From Mycobacterium numidiamassiliense (GTDB taxonomy: Bacteria; Actinomycetota; Actinomycetes; Mycobacteriales; Mycobacteriaceae), in NCBI RefSeq assembly GCF_900157365.1, contig NZ_FUEZ01000004.1:1537066-1601065 (forward strand): 64,000 nt of DNA, written 5' to 3'. The notes beneath the pieces were generated by a model. It saw only the letters and a program-made list of their open reading frames with translations. It made no database searches and was not told the origin of the DNA. Within the stretch, counting starts at the first letter, position 1, and each line of letters begins with the position of its first letter. A program made the position numbers and the translations under genes. This document shows positions 17,671-26,210 of the stretch, piece after piece.

Positions 17671-18906
17671 TTAGCGTCCGCTCAGCGCGTAGGGTGGGGC
17701 GCCCACCCCCGCGAGCGAGTGCGTGCCCCACGGTGTTTGCTCGGTGATGCGCGCGGGCGCGGTGCGCTCACCGACTGTCAGCATGGCCGTTCGCGACTGC
17801 TTGAGTACTTCGTCCGTCAAGGGCTGCGACGGTGAACTGAAGACGGTTCCCTGCCAGTGGTAGCGACCGTCGATCGGGTCCAGGTGGCCGCTGAGTCGCA
17901 CGCGCACCGGATGGCACGCGCCTGCGATCGTCAGCGTGGCCTCGCCGTCGTACGTCTCGTTGTCGGGGGTGGCGGCGGACGACAGGTCGAACGCCGATGA
18001 CACCTGGAACGGCTGCGCGGGACCGACGTGAGCGCGATCGCTGAACACCTGCTGGCTGCTGCGTCGCACCTCGATGCGGGTGCTGCCGGTCCTTTCCATC
18101 AGCCCGAGGCACTGGGCGACATAGCGGGCTTGCGCGCCGACATCGGGGCCGGTGACCCAGAAATAATTGGGAAAACCGTGCAGGGCGACGCCCAGGAAAG
18201 GCTCTGTGCCGTCATCGAGGGCCGCCTTGATGGCCAGCCCACCGGTGCCGACCAGGTCGGGAGCGTGATCCGCGATCGTGAACCCGGTGCCGTAGATGAT
18301 GGCGTCGGCGTCGTGCTCGACACCATCGTCGGTGCGGATGCCCGAGGCGGTGATGGCGCTGATCGCCGCTGCCACCAGCGCGGGCCGCGGTCGCCGGTCG
18401 CGGCTCGCCAGCGGGTTGTGGCGGCGCAGCCAGCGCTTGACCCGGGTGGACGGCAACGGAATCTCGGCGACGAACCGGCGCGGGGCATGCGCGAAGATGG
18501 TGACAGTGCAAGCAGATTCGATCAACTGTTGGAGGTAATGACCGGCGCTGGCGTCGGTGCCGATGACGGCGATGCGCTTGCCGGCCGGATCAAAACCGGG
18601 CCGCCACCGCGACGCATGAAACGAATCACCACGAAAGTCGTTGCACCCCAAGAGCTCTGGTGTCCAGCCGACAAAGACCGACGGGTCTGTCGCGATGACT
18701 ACGCGAGCCCGCACACTCTCGCCGGGCGCGGTGCGCAGCTCCCAGGTGTGGGCGTCGTCGTCGAACCGGGAGCTGGCCACTTCGCCGATCGGCCTTGCGA
18801 TGTCGGTGATTCCGGCGGCCAGCAGCTCACTCGACATGGCCTGGCCGGCGCTGCCGTCGCCGAGGATGACGACGTCGCGGATGGCCGCGACCGCTGCTTG
18901 CGTCAC
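17671..18906 (-). CDS. flavin-dependent monooxygenase (Baeyer-Villiger-like) with C-terminal DUF4873 domain
   Basis: A 411-residue flavoprotein monooxygenase starting at GTG 18906. The frame is open further upstream, but there it runs inside the diiron oxygenase gene; the GTG overlaps that gene's stop as GTGA. A first Rossmann motif (LGDGSAG) is at residues 15-21 and a second (VIGTDASAGHYL) near 115. The Baeyer-Villiger fingerprint F-x-G-x3-H-x3-W is intact as FRGDSFHASRW at 91-101. Compared with full-length Baeyer-Villiger enzymes, roughly 70-80 residues of the FAD domain between the first motif and the fingerprint are missing. The last ~130 residues look like DUF4873 (LSGHLDPIDGRYHW). It probably works with the coupled diiron oxygenase. 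Positional counterpart of H37Rv Rv0943c. Confidence 0.78.
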   Translation of the reverse strand: MTQAAVAAIRDVVILGDGSAGQAMSSELLAAGITDIARPIGEVASSRFDDDAHTWELRTAPGESVRARVVIATDPSVFVGWTPELLGCNDFRGDSFHASRWRPGFDPAGKRIAVIGTDASAGHYLQQLIESACTVTIFAHAPRRFVAEIPLPSTRVKRWLRRHNPLASRDRRPRPALVAAAISAITASGIRTDDGVEHDADAIIYGTGFTIADHAPDLVGTGGLAIKAALDDGTEPFLGVALHGFPNYFWVTGPDVGAQARYVAQCLGLMERTGSTRIEVRRSSQQVFSDRAHVGPAQPFQVSSAFDLSSAATPDNETYDGEATLTIAGACHPVRVRLSGHLDPIDGRYHWQGTVFSSPSQPLTDEVLKQSRTAMLTVGERTAPARITEQTPWGTHSLAGVGAPPYALSGR

Positions 18907-19808
18907 AGAAAGTTGGCGCGCTTCCAGGTGCGCCGTGCGATCGGGCCCAGCAGGCCCACTTCGGTCAAAAACGCCGCCAGCGGGGCGAAACCGGACTTCT
19001 GCACTTCGTAACGGTGTGCGCTGCTGCGCGCCATCGCGCGCGCCCGTTTGGGATCCAGTCCGGTCCGCGCGTACGGAATCGGATTGCTGAACAGGTAGCG
19101 GAAGAAGTACCCGCCGACGCCGTTGATGTTGGCCATGAACCACTTGTTGAAACGCGGCATTTCCTGCACTCGTTTGCGGGCGCCGTCGCGCGCGAACTGG
19201 ATGTGTCGGGCCTCTTCGGTGACGTGAATTCGCATGAGCCGCTGGATGATTGGCTGCAAATCCTGGTCGTCCATCATCTGCCGCTGCAGCGAGTCGAAGA
19301 TCTCCTCGCCGATCAGCGCGGCCATCCACAGCATCGAGCCGCGCTGGAACGCCAGGGGCAAGGTGTTGATGATCATCCGGTGCAGCAGGCGCGGACGCAC
19401 CGGTTTGGCGCCGATACGCTCGATGGCTTTGCCGAACATCACCATGTGCCGAGTTTCATCGCCCAGCTCGGTCAGCTTGTAATGCGTCGAGGAGCTGGTG
19501 GGGTCCTCATGAATGATGGTGCGCAACAACGATTGGTTGAGCATGTTCTCGAACCAGATGCCGGCCGACAAGGTGTTGACCAATTCCTGCCGGGACAGCT
19601 CGATCTGCTGCTCGCGGGTCATCTCGTCCCACATCGGGGTGTCATACAGCGACACCGATCGCGGCGGCAGGTAGAACTTGTCCGGGTCGAGAGGGGCGTC
19701 CCAGTCGATGTCGACGATGGGCTCGTAGGACTTTTTGACCGAGCCCTTGAGTAGACGCTCCGAGAACTCTTCACGGCTCGGCCCACCTGGTCGCACCGCA
19801 GTGGTCAT
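18903..19808 (-). CDS. AurF-like diiron oxygenase
   Basis: A 301-residue ferritin-like di-iron protein of the AurF (p-aminobenzoate N-oxygenase) family. Metal-ligand motifs recur along the helices: WFENMLNQ, LGDETRHMVMF, IGEEIFDSL and TEEARHIQFAR. Members oxidise amines or desaturate/hydroxylate lipophilic substrates with O2. The ATG at 19808 has AAGGGA about 8 bases upstream and is preferred over a longer frame from 19868. The gene is the first of a two-gene unit, translationally coupled to the monooxygenase. Its promoter region holds nested dyads and is shared with the divergent cobF gene. Confidence 0.82.
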   Translation of the reverse strand: MTTAVRPGGPSREEFSERLLKGSVKKSYEPIVDIDWDAPLDPDKFYLPPRSVSLYDTPMWDEMTREQQIELSRQELVNTLSAGIWFENMLNQSLLRTIIHEDPTSSSTHYKLTELGDETRHMVMFGKAIERIGAKPVRPRLLHRMIINTLPLAFQRGSMLWMAALIGEEIFDSLQRQMMDDQDLQPIIQRLMRIHVTEEARHIQFARDGARKRVQEMPRFNKWFMANINGVGGYFFRYLFSNPIPYARTGLDPKRARAMARSSAHRYEVQKSGFAPLAAFLTEVGLLGPIARRTWKRANFL

Positions 19809-19862
19809 CGCTGGTGTCCCTTCATCGGGTGTTTCAGACGGTGGCTCGCAACAGTTACTCAA

Positions 19863-19882
19863 TACCAATGGTACTGGGTACC
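19863..19882. promoter_or_regulatory. nested inverted repeats in the diiron oxygenase/cobF divergent promoter
   Basis: TACCA-A-TGGTA (19863-19873) is a perfect dyad. It overlaps a second one, GGTAC-TGG-GTACC (19870-19882). The two share bases GGTA, so binding at one would compete or cooperate with the other. The site lies 54 bases upstream of the diiron oxygenase start and about 100 bases upstream of cobF. No regulator gene is adjacent. Confidence 0.5.
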
Positions 19883-19981
19883 TGGGGTCTCGACCAGACG
19901 TTCGCTGGTTTCAATTCGGTTGACCAGCACTAATCTTTGCAGGCAACGTGCCAGGGCGACAGTACGAGTCAGGAGGTGGTG

Positions 19982-20731
19982 GTGGGTCGTCACATCCACG
20001 TCATCGGCATCGGAGCGGGCGACCCCGACTACCTGACCGTCCAGGCGATCGAGGCACTCAACACGACCCAGGTGTTCTTCGCGATGGACAAGGGCGAGCA
20101 AAAAAGCGACCTGGTGGCGCTGCGACGGCAGATCTGCGAGCGTTTCATCTCCGAACCCGGCTACCGATTCGTCGAGCTGCCCGACCCCAAGCGGTCGTCC
20201 GACGGTGATTACCGCGACGCCGTCTCCGACTGGCATGCGGAGCGTGCCCGGATCTGGGCGGCGGCGATCGCCGCCGAGCTGGGGCCCGACGGCGTGGGGG
20301 CCTTCCTGGCCTGGGGTGATCCGTCGCTGTACGACAGCACGCTGCGGATCCTGGACGCCATCGAGACTGATGTGGCCGAGGTCGGCTTCACCTTCGACGT
20401 GATCCCCGGCGTCACCGCCATCCAGGCGCTGACGGCGCGACACCGCATCCCGCTCAACGAGGTCGGTGAACCGGTGCTGATCACGACGGGCCGACAGCTG
20501 CGCGCGCAAGGATTGTCCGGCTCGGCGGTGGTGATGCTCGACGCCGACTGCTCGTTTGCGGCCTGCCCCGCCGGCACCCGGATCTGGTGGGGCGCCTACC
20601 TCGGCACCCGCGACGAGCTGCTCGTCGCGGGCACCGTGGGCGAAGTGGGACCCCGCATCGTGGCGCTGCGCGCCGAGGCCCGCGCGCGCCACGGCTGGAT
20701 CATGGATACCTATTTATTGCGGGCGCCCTGA
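19982..20731 (+). CDS. cobF: precorrin-6A synthase (deacetylating) CobF
   Basis: Aerobic cobalamin pathway enzyme that methylates C-1 of precorrin-5 with SAM and releases acetate, giving precorrin-6A. The 249-residue protein has the tetrapyrrole methylase fold: HVIGIGAGDPDYLTVQAIEAL at the N-terminus, the GAFLAWGDPSLYDSTLRI loop near residue 105 and PGVTAIQALTARHRIPLNEVG near 140. The start is GTG 19982, five bases after a full AGGAGG. This gene is known to be absent from M. tuberculosis complex strains but present at this locus in M. canettii and several other mycobacteria. No other cobalamin gene is in the window. Confidence 0.93.
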   Translation: MGRHIHVIGIGAGDPDYLTVQAIEALNTTQVFFAMDKGEQKSDLVALRRQICERFISEPGYRFVELPDPKRSSDGDYRDAVSDWHAERARIWAAAIAAELGPDGVGAFLAWGDPSLYDSTLRILDAIETDVAEVGFTFDVIPGVTAIQALTARHRIPLNEVGEPVLITTGRQLRAQGLSGSAVVMLDADCSFAACPAGTRIWWGAYLGTRDELLVAGTVGEVGPRIVALRAEARARHGWIMDTYLLRAP

Positions 20732-20774
20732 GCTGCGATGGACACTCGAGCGCGGTGATCGGCACACTGGACAG

Positions 20775-21638
20775 GTGCCCGAACTTCCCGAGATCGAAGC
20801 GCTGGTCGATCACCTGCGGCGCCATGCCGTCGGGTTGACGATCGGCCGGGTCGATGTCGCGGCGCTGTCGGTGCTCAAGACCTTCGATCCGCCGGTCAGC
20901 GCCCTGAACGGCCTGACCGTCGTCGGGGCCAGCCGGTGGGGCAAGTATCTGGGGCTGCAGGCCGATAAGTGGCTGTTGATCGCGCACCTGTCGCGGGCCG
21001 GCTGGTTGCGCTGGTCCGACAAGCTGGCCGCGGCGCCGCTGCGACCGGGCAAGGGGCCGATCGCGCTGCGAGTCCATCTGGGGACCCCCGGCAGCGCGCC
21101 GGGATTTGACCTCACCGAGGCCGGAACGCAGAAGCGGTTGGCGGTGTGGCTGGTCGACGACCCCGAGCAGGTGCCGGGAATTGCGGCCCTCGGCCCGGAC
21201 GCGCTCGACCTGACCGTCGACGACCTGGCAGGGGTCCTGGCGGGCAACACCGGCCGGATCAAGACCGTCATCACCGATCAGAAGGTGATCGCCGGCATCG
21301 GCAATGCCTACAGCGACGAAATCCTGCACGTCGCCAAGATCTCGCCCTTCGCCACCGCCGGAAAGCTCACCAGCGAGCAGCTCAGCACCCTGCACGACGC
21401 GATGATCTCGGTATTGACCGACGCGGTGAACCGGTCGGTCGGCCAGGGCGCCGCGACGCTCAAGGGGGAGAAGCGCTCGGGGCTGCGCGTGCATGCCCGC
21501 ACCGGGTTGCCCTGCCCGGTATGCGGGGACACCGTGCGCGAAGTGTCGTTCGCGGACAAGTCTTTTCAGTACTGCCCGACGTGTCAGACCGGCGGCAAGG
21601 TGCTGGCCGATCGGCGCATGTCACGGCTGCTCAAGTAG
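20775..21638 (+). CDS. Fpg/Nei-family DNA glycosylase (full length)
   Basis: Base-excision repair glycosylase/AP lyase of 287 residues. The mature N-terminus PELPEIE carries the catalytic Pro and Glu right after the initiator. The helix-two-turn-helix has the conserved IAGIGNAYSDEIL loop, and the C-terminal zinc finger is complete (CPVC ... CPTC). The GTG at 20775 is decided by the need for Pro at position 2. H37Rv keeps only a short C-terminal counterpart (Rv0944, 158 residues) beside the site of the cobF deletion, so this looks like the intact ancestral form. Substrate preference (8-oxoG, oxidised pyrimidines or other) cannot be told from the sequence. Confidence 0.92.
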   Translation: MPELPEIEALVDHLRRHAVGLTIGRVDVAALSVLKTFDPPVSALNGLTVVGASRWGKYLGLQADKWLLIAHLSRAGWLRWSDKLAAAPLRPGKGPIALRVHLGTPGSAPGFDLTEAGTQKRLAVWLVDDPEQVPGIAALGPDALDLTVDDLAGVLAGNTGRIKTVITDQKVIAGIGNAYSDEILHVAKISPFATAGKLTSEQLSTLHDAMISVLTDAVNRSVGQGAATLKGEKRSGLRVHARTGLPCPVCGDTVREVSFADKSFQYCPTCQTGGKVLADRRMSRLLK

Positions 21639-21667
21639 CCGGCGGGCCGGGACTTGACGCGTGTCGA

Positions 21668-21673
21668 TATGCT
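21668..21673 (+). promoter_or_regulatory. leaderless -10 of the SDR gene
   Basis: TATGCT, a TANNNT hexamer, ends six bases before the GTG at 21680. It gives the SDR gene its own leaderless promoter in the 41-base gap after the glycosylase gene. Confidence 0.5.
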
Positions 21674-21679
21674 GCCCGG

Positions 21680-22429
21680 GTGACTCGCCAGAAGATCCTC
21701 ATCACCGGCGCCAGTTCAGGCCTGGGGGCCGGGATGGCGCGCTCGTTCGCCGCCAAAGGTCGCGACCTCGCGCTGTGCGCCCGGCGCACCGAGCGGCTCG
21801 ACGAACTGAAAACCGAGCTGTCACAACAATATCCAGGGATTAAAATCGCGGTCGCCACGCTGGACGTCCGGGATCACGAGCAGGTGCCGAAGGTCTTCTC
21901 CGAGCTGAGCGACCAGCTCGGCGGCATCGACCGCATCATCGTCAACGCCGGCATTGGCAGCGGCGCCCGGCTGGGTACCGGCAAGCTATGGGCGAACAAG
22001 AAGACCATCGAGACCAACCTGGTGGCCGCGCTGGTGCAGATCGAAACCGCGCTGGAGATATTCACCAAGACCGGTTCCGGGCATCTGGTGCTGATTTCGT
22101 CGGTGCTCGGCAACGCCGGAGTGCCGGGCGTCAAAGCCGCATACTGCGCAAGCAAGGCGGGACTGACGTCGCTTGGCGAGTCGTTGCGCGCCGAGTACGC
22201 GAGGGGCCCGATCAAGGTCACGGTGATCGAGCCCGGCTACATCGAGTCGGAGATGACCGCCAAGTCGAACAGCACAATGCTGATGGTGGACAACGACACT
22301 GGCGTCAAGGCCCTCGTCGCAGCCATCGAGCGCGAACCCGGCCGGGCGGTGGTGCCGCGGTGGCCGTGGGCGCCGCTGGTGCAGCTGCTGCGGGTGCTGC
22401 CGCCGCCGCTGACCAAGCCCTTCGCCTGA
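21680..22429 (+). CDS. short-chain dehydrogenase/reductase (Rv0945-like)
   Basis: Classical SDR of 249 residues. The cofactor motif TGASSGLG is at residues 9-16, followed by CARRTERL, where the basic residues suggest NADPH rather than NADH. NAGIGSGA is the structural NAG motif, and the catalytic Ser-Tyr-Lys are seen in SSVLGNAGVPGVKAAYCASKAG (Ser, then YxxxK). The C-terminus is hydrophobic and Pro-rich (LLRVLPPPLTK), possibly membrane-associating. The gene converges on the MpaB-type gene with two bases between stop codons. Substrate unknown. Confidence 0.9.
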   Translation: MTRQKILITGASSGLGAGMARSFAAKGRDLALCARRTERLDELKTELSQQYPGIKIAVATLDVRDHEQVPKVFSELSDQLGGIDRIIVNAGIGSGARLGTGKLWANKKTIETNLVAALVQIETALEIFTKTGSGHLVLISSVLGNAGVPGVKAAYCASKAGLTSLGESLRAEYARGPIKVTVIEPGYIESEMTAKSNSTMLMVDNDTGVKALVAAIEREPGRAVVPRWPWAPLVQLLRVLPPPLTKPFA

Positions 22430-22431
22430 GG

Positions 22432-23757
22432 TCAGTGCGGGACGGGTGTGTAATGCGCTGCGTCGCTAGTGAATTCGGGTTTTCCGTAGGTCGCCAGCCG
22501 GAGCTTGATTAGCCCGATGACGTAGGCGTCGGTGATGTCCCGAAGCACGGGGATGCGGCTGGCCTGGGTCACGGCGGCGAACCGTCCGCTGATGAAGGGC
22601 GTGGTCAGGGCGATGCGCACCAGATCGGTCGGCCCGAGTGTCACGCCCATCGCCCCGGCGATCTCGCTGTCGCCGTTGCAGAACGTCTTGACGAATGTCA
22701 GCTTGCTGAAACTCTTCTCGACCGCTTCGGCGCAACGGTCGAACCAGCTGGTGCCCGGACGCAGGTAGGCCGCCATCGTGCCGCGAACCAGTTCTTCGCA
22801 GATGCTGTCGAATCCGTGGCGCAGCAATGCCGAGCGCGCGTGCATGACGTGGACGATGTCGGCGGGTTCTGCGGGCAGCAGTTCCTCCGGCAGACCGAGC
22901 AGAAAGCAGCGATACCTGGCGAATTCGATGACGGCGCGTTCTTCGGCGGTGAACTGTGTCCGGCCCTCTTTGCGCACCTTGTGGGCCAAGAGGTACTGGC
23001 CGATCATTCCCGCGGGCATCTGGTCCACCTGCGGCACCGGCATGCCGTAGATCGCGACGTCCCACTTGTCGGATTTCTTCAGGGCGTTATAGCGGACCAT
23101 CGAGTGCATCAACCGGACCATCGCGGCGGCTTCGAATCCGGGGCCGTAGCGATCCAGCGCACCGGGCAGCGTGGTGACCGTGAAAAAACTGGCTGTCTCG
23201 TTGACCCGCCGCGCGGCCCGCTTACCCGACAGCGCGCCGGTCAGGGCCATCGGCAGCGCGGCGTAGGAGTTGGTGAAGGTCGCGATAAAGGCTCCGCGCG
23301 TAATGAAGGGGGCCACCAGCGCCGTGGGAATGCGCTCCTGCCGAGCGCCTTCGCGGACCAGGTCGAAGTCGATCCACTCCGGCGTGGCCTCCATGGCGGC
23401 GATGAACGCCGCGAGTTCGGGGGGCGCCTCGGGGACCGCCTCGATGCCCTCGCGGCACGCCCTCTTGAGCATGTCGATCAGCTGCGTGACGCTGTGCGTT
23501 TTCATCAGGGCCGCATAGGGATCGGCGACGACGTCGCCGAGCATGGTGGCCGTGCTCATCAACTCGACGACGCGGTCGTCTTCCAGGATCAGCTCGCGGT
23601 CCGCGGCCCAGGGCGGCAGTGCCGAGTCGACGTTCGGCTCCGTGGCCAGGCGTTCCGGCTGCTGGTCAAAATCGAAGTCACCGTAGAGGTCCGGCTGCAG
23701 CTCGCGCTGGCTTCGGACTCGCCGCGCGAGTTCGGGGTAGTACGTGGCCGTGGACAA
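22432..23757 (-). CDS. MpaB/rubber-oxygenase family (DUF2236) haem-type oxygenase-like protein
   Basis: A 441-residue member of the family that includes fungal MpaB and latex-clearing protein (ER-bound oxygenase mpaB / rubber oxygenase catalytic domain, formerly DUF2236). Shared features are the long helical core with TRGAFIATFTNSYAALPMAL, the Arg-rich segment GKRAARRVNETASFF, and GFEAAAMVRLMHSMVRY with the conserved His likely to bind haem. The start is taken as TTG 23757 because GGGAGG sits nine bases upstream on the minus strand. It is divergent from a TetR gene and overlapped by that gene's presumed operator, so ligand-induced expression is likely. Substrate unknown; lipophilic isoprenoid or fatty compounds are reasonable guesses. 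Confidence 0.78.
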   Translation of the reverse strand: MSTATYYPELARRVRSQRELQPDLYGDFDFDQQPERLATEPNVDSALPPWAADRELILEDDRVVELMSTATMLGDVVADPYAALMKTHSVTQLIDMLKRACREGIEAVPEAPPELAAFIAAMEATPEWIDFDLVREGARQERIPTALVAPFITRGAFIATFTNSYAALPMALTGALSGKRAARRVNETASFFTVTTLPGALDRYGPGFEAAAMVRLMHSMVRYNALKKSDKWDVAIYGMPVPQVDQMPAGMIGQYLLAHKVRKEGRTQFTAEERAVIEFARYRCFLLGLPEELLPAEPADIVHVMHARSALLRHGFDSICEELVRGTMAAYLRPGTSWFDRCAEAVEKSFSKLTFVKTFCNGDSEIAGAMGVTLGPTDLVRIALTTPFISGRFAAVTQASRIPVLRDITDAYVIGLIKLRLATYGKPEFTSDAAHYTPVPH

Positions 23758-23774
23758 GGTAAGCAACCTCCCAA

Positions 23775-23815
23775 TAACTAACACTTAGTGAGTAATACTC
23801 ACAAGTTGTTAGTTA
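23775..23815. promoter_or_regulatory. 41-bp two-layer palindromic operator between the MpaB-type and TetR genes
   Basis: The sequence is symmetric around 23795. Outer arms are TAACTAACA (23775-23783) and TGTTAGTTA (23807-23815), inner arms are GTGAGTA (23788-23794) and TACTCAC (23796-23802). All four arms are perfect; only the 4-base linkers differ. The right end overlaps the TATGCT -10 (23814-23819) that sits seven bases before the TetR ATG, and the left end is 18 bases from the MpaB-type start. One bound repressor would therefore shut both genes. Confidence 0.85.
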
Positions 23816-23826
23816 TGCTGTCAAGC

Positions 23827-24429
23827 ATGACTGCCGACAACCCGAAGCGGCGCATGACCGCCGAGGGCCGGCGCGAGCAGATCCTCGACGTCACACACGC
23901 GATCGTCGATGCCGAGGGGTTTCACGCGGCAACCCCGAACCGTATCGCGGCGCAGGCCGGCATCAATCGATCGCTGATTTACCAGATGTTCGGCGACCCG
24001 GCCGGGCTGTTCGTCGCACTGATCGACCGCGAGGCGGCGCGGGCCGGCGCGCAGTTCGCCGAGGCGATCTCCGGACTCGATGCCGTCGCCGACGATCAGT
24101 CGCTGGTGGTCGCGTTCGACGGTGTGCTGGCCGCGGTCGACGCTCAGCCGGCGACGTGGCGGCTGTTTCTGTTTCCCCCGCAGGGCGCTCCACCCGAGTT
24201 GTATGCCCGGCTGGCCCAGTCCGAGGCCGTCGTGCTCCAGTTTTTTGTCAGAGAACTGCGGCGCACAACTCCCGAGGTGCACGATCCCGAGTACACCGCC
24301 CGAATCCTGCACGCCGCCGGACGTGAGCTGCTGCGCCTGCACGTCAGCGACCCGGAGACCGCGACCGTGGAACGTCTGCGCACCTTTGTGCGGCGACTCG
24401 GTTCCGACGTGATGAGCCGCAGCCTCTGA
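23827..24429 (+). CDS. TetR-family transcriptional regulator
   Basis: A 200-residue TetR-type repressor. The N-terminal helix-turn-helix domain is at about 10-60 (EGRREQILDVTHAIVDAEGF, then PNRIAAQAGINRSLIYQMFG), followed by an all-helical ligand-binding domain. ATG 23827 is preferred over an upstream in-frame ATG at 23788, which lies inside the operator; a TATGCT -10 seven bases before 23827 predicts a leaderless mRNA. It probably represses itself and the divergent MpaB-type oxygenase through the 41-bp dyad. It converges on pgi with six bases between the coding regions. Neither gene of this pair lies between the Rv0945 and pgi counterparts in H37Rv. Confidence 0.92.
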   Translation: MTADNPKRRMTAEGRREQILDVTHAIVDAEGFHAATPNRIAAQAGINRSLIYQMFGDPAGLFVALIDREAARAGAQFAEAISGLDAVADDQSLVVAFDGVLAAVDAQPATWRLFLFPPQGAPPELYARLAQSEAVVLQFFVRELRRTTPEVHDPEYTARILHAAGRELLRLHVSDPETATVERLRTFVRRLGSDVMSRSL

Positions 24430-24435
24430 CAGCGT

Positions 24436-26100
24436 CTAGCTGACCCGCCCTCGTTCGGTGCGGTAGCGGCGGACCAGCGCGTCGGTCGAACTGTCCGACT
24501 GCGGCGCGGGTGAGGCGTCGCCGGTGAGGACCGGAAGCAGCGCCTTGGCCTGCGTCTTGCCCAGCTCGACGCCCCATTGGTCGAACGAGTCGATGCCCCA
24601 GATGACGCCCTCGGTGAACACCTGGTGCTCGTAGAGCGCGATCAGCTGGCCGACCACCGACGGTGTGAGCCGGTTGCCCAGAATCGACGTCGACGGGCGG
24701 TTGCCGGGCATCACCTTGTGCGGCACCACATTGGCGGGAGTGCCTTCGGCGGCGATCTCCTCGGCGGTCTTGCCGAACGCGAGTACCTGGGTCTGGGCGA
24801 AGAAGTTGCTCATCAACAAGTCGTGCATGCTGCCGGTGCCCTCGACGGTGGGCAGATCGTCGGTGGGCTGGCTGAAGCCGATGAAATCGGCCGGCACGAT
24901 CCGGGTTCCCTGATGCAGCAATTGGTAGAAGGCGTGCTGGCCGTTGGTTCCCGGTTCGCCCCAGAAGATTTCACCGGTGTCGGTGGTGACCGGTGTGCCG
25001 TCGGCGCGGGTGGATTTGCCGTTGGATTCCATGGTCAGCTGCTGCAGATAGGCGGCAAAGCGGGCCAGGTCGTTGGAGTACGGCAACACCGCCCGCGCCT
25101 GCGCGTCGAAGAAGTTGGAGTACCACAGGCCGATCAGGCCGAGCAGCGCCGGCGCATTGGACTCCAGGGGCGCGGTCTTGAAATGTTCGTCGACGATGTG
25201 GAATCCGGACAGGAAGTCGGCGAAGGCCTCCCGGCCGATGACGGCCATCACCGACAGCCCGATTGCCGAGTCGACCGAGTAGCGTCCGCCGACCCAGTCC
25301 CAGAACCCGAACATGTTGTCGGTGTTGATGCCGAAGTCGTCGACCAGACGCTTGTTGGTGGACACGGCCACGAAGTGCTTGGACACCGCACTGTCGCCGA
25401 GTGTGTCGGTCAGCCAGCGGCGCGCCGCGGTCGCGTTGGTCAGGGTCTCCAGGGTGGAGAATGTCTTCGATGCGACGATGAAAAGTGTTGTGGCGGGCTC
25501 CAAGTCGGCAAGCTTGGCGATCAGGTCGGCCGGGTCGACGTTGGAGACGAAGCGCGCCGAGATCCCCGCGTCGGCGTAATGGCGCAGCGCTTGGTACACC
25601 ATCGCCGGGCCTAGGTCCGATCCCCCGATGCCGATGTTGACGACCGTCTTGATCCGTTCCCCGGTGGCCCCGGTCCATTCGCCGTTGCGCAGCCGGTCGG
25701 TGAAGTCGCCCATCGCGTCGAGCACCTCGTGGACGTCGGCGACGACGTTTTGGCCGTCGACGACCAACTCGGCGTCCCGGGGCAGCCGCAGCGCGGTGTG
25801 CAGGACGGCGCGATCCTCCGAGGTGTTGATGTGCACCCCGGAGAACATCTCGTCGCGACGCTGTTCGAGGTGCGCCGCGCGGGCCAGGTCGATCAGCAGC
25901 TGCAGTGTCTCGCGGGTGACCCGGTGCTTGCTGTAGTCGACGTAGAGGTCGCCGACCTCGATGGTCAGATCGCGCCCGCGATCCGGGTCGTCGTCGAAGA
26001 ACTTGCGAAGGTGGGTTTCACCGATCTGTTCGTGATGCCTGCGCAGGGCGTCCCATGCCGGGGTTGCGGTGATATCGGTGATGGTGAGCGCGGAGGTCAT
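24436..26100 (-). CDS. pgi: glucose-6-phosphate isomerase
   Basis: Interconverts glucose 6-phosphate and fructose 6-phosphate in the cytoplasm. The 554-residue length is normal for the long bacterial type. The signatures [14 protein letters not shown], the [14 protein letters not shown] phosphate-binding loop, [17 protein letters not shown] and the family end motif [14 protein letters not shown] are all present, with catalytic Glu in MESNGK and His in TNGQHAFYQ. The start is ATG 26100, placed six bases after a TAGGGT hexamer on the minus strand. Confidence 0.97.
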   Translation of the reverse strand: MTSALTITDITATPAWDALRRHHEQIGETHLRKFFDDDPDRGRDLTIEVGDLYVDYSKHRVTRETLQLLIDLARAAHLEQRRDEMFSGVHINTSEDRAVLHTALRLPRDAELVVDGQNVVADVHEVLDAMGDFTDRLRNGEWTGATGERIKTVVNIGIGGSDLGPAMVYQALRHYADAGISARFVSNVDPADLIAKLADLEPATTLFIVASKTFSTLETLTNATAARRWLTDTLGDSAVSKHFVAVSTNKRLVDDFGINTDNMFGFWDWVGGRYSVDSAIGLSVMAVIGREAFADFLSGFHIVDEHFKTAPLESNAPALLGLIGLWYSNFFDAQARAVLPYSNDLARFAAYLQQLTMESNGKSTRADGTPVTTDTGEIFWGEPGTNGQHAFYQLLHQGTRIVPADFIGFSQPTDDLPTVEGTGSMHDLLMSNFFAQTQVLAFGKTAEEIAAEGTPANVVPHKVMPGNRPSTSILGNRLTPSVVGQLIALYEHQVFTEGVIWGIDSFDQWGVELGKTQAKALLPVLTGDASPAPQSDSSTDALVRRYRTERGRVS

Positions 26101-26106
26101 GGTTCG

Positions 26107-26112
26107 ACCCTA
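26107..26112 (-). promoter_or_regulatory. leaderless -10 of pgi
   Basis: TAGGGT on the minus strand (TANNNT type) is followed by six bases and then the pgi ATG, the geometry of a leaderless promoter. Confidence 0.45.
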
Positions 26113-26210
26113 ATGCGGTCCGCCGGGAACGAGCCAGCGCTGGCGTGCGGTGAGAATTCCGCGCGGAGACGCGAAAACTGCCCGCCCTAAACGGCAAATT
26201 GCGCGGGCAT

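Noticed and set aside
17381..17674. 97-codon plus-strand frame in the same gap
   Set aside because: Arg/Pro-rich random composition, no ribosome site, and it runs into the end of the opposing monooxygenase gene.
17671..19329. Reading the monooxygenase as a 552-residue protein starting at 19329
   Set aside because: The first 141 codons lie inside the diiron oxygenase gene in another frame and look like shadow sequence; the GTGA overlap at 18903-18906 gives the natural start.
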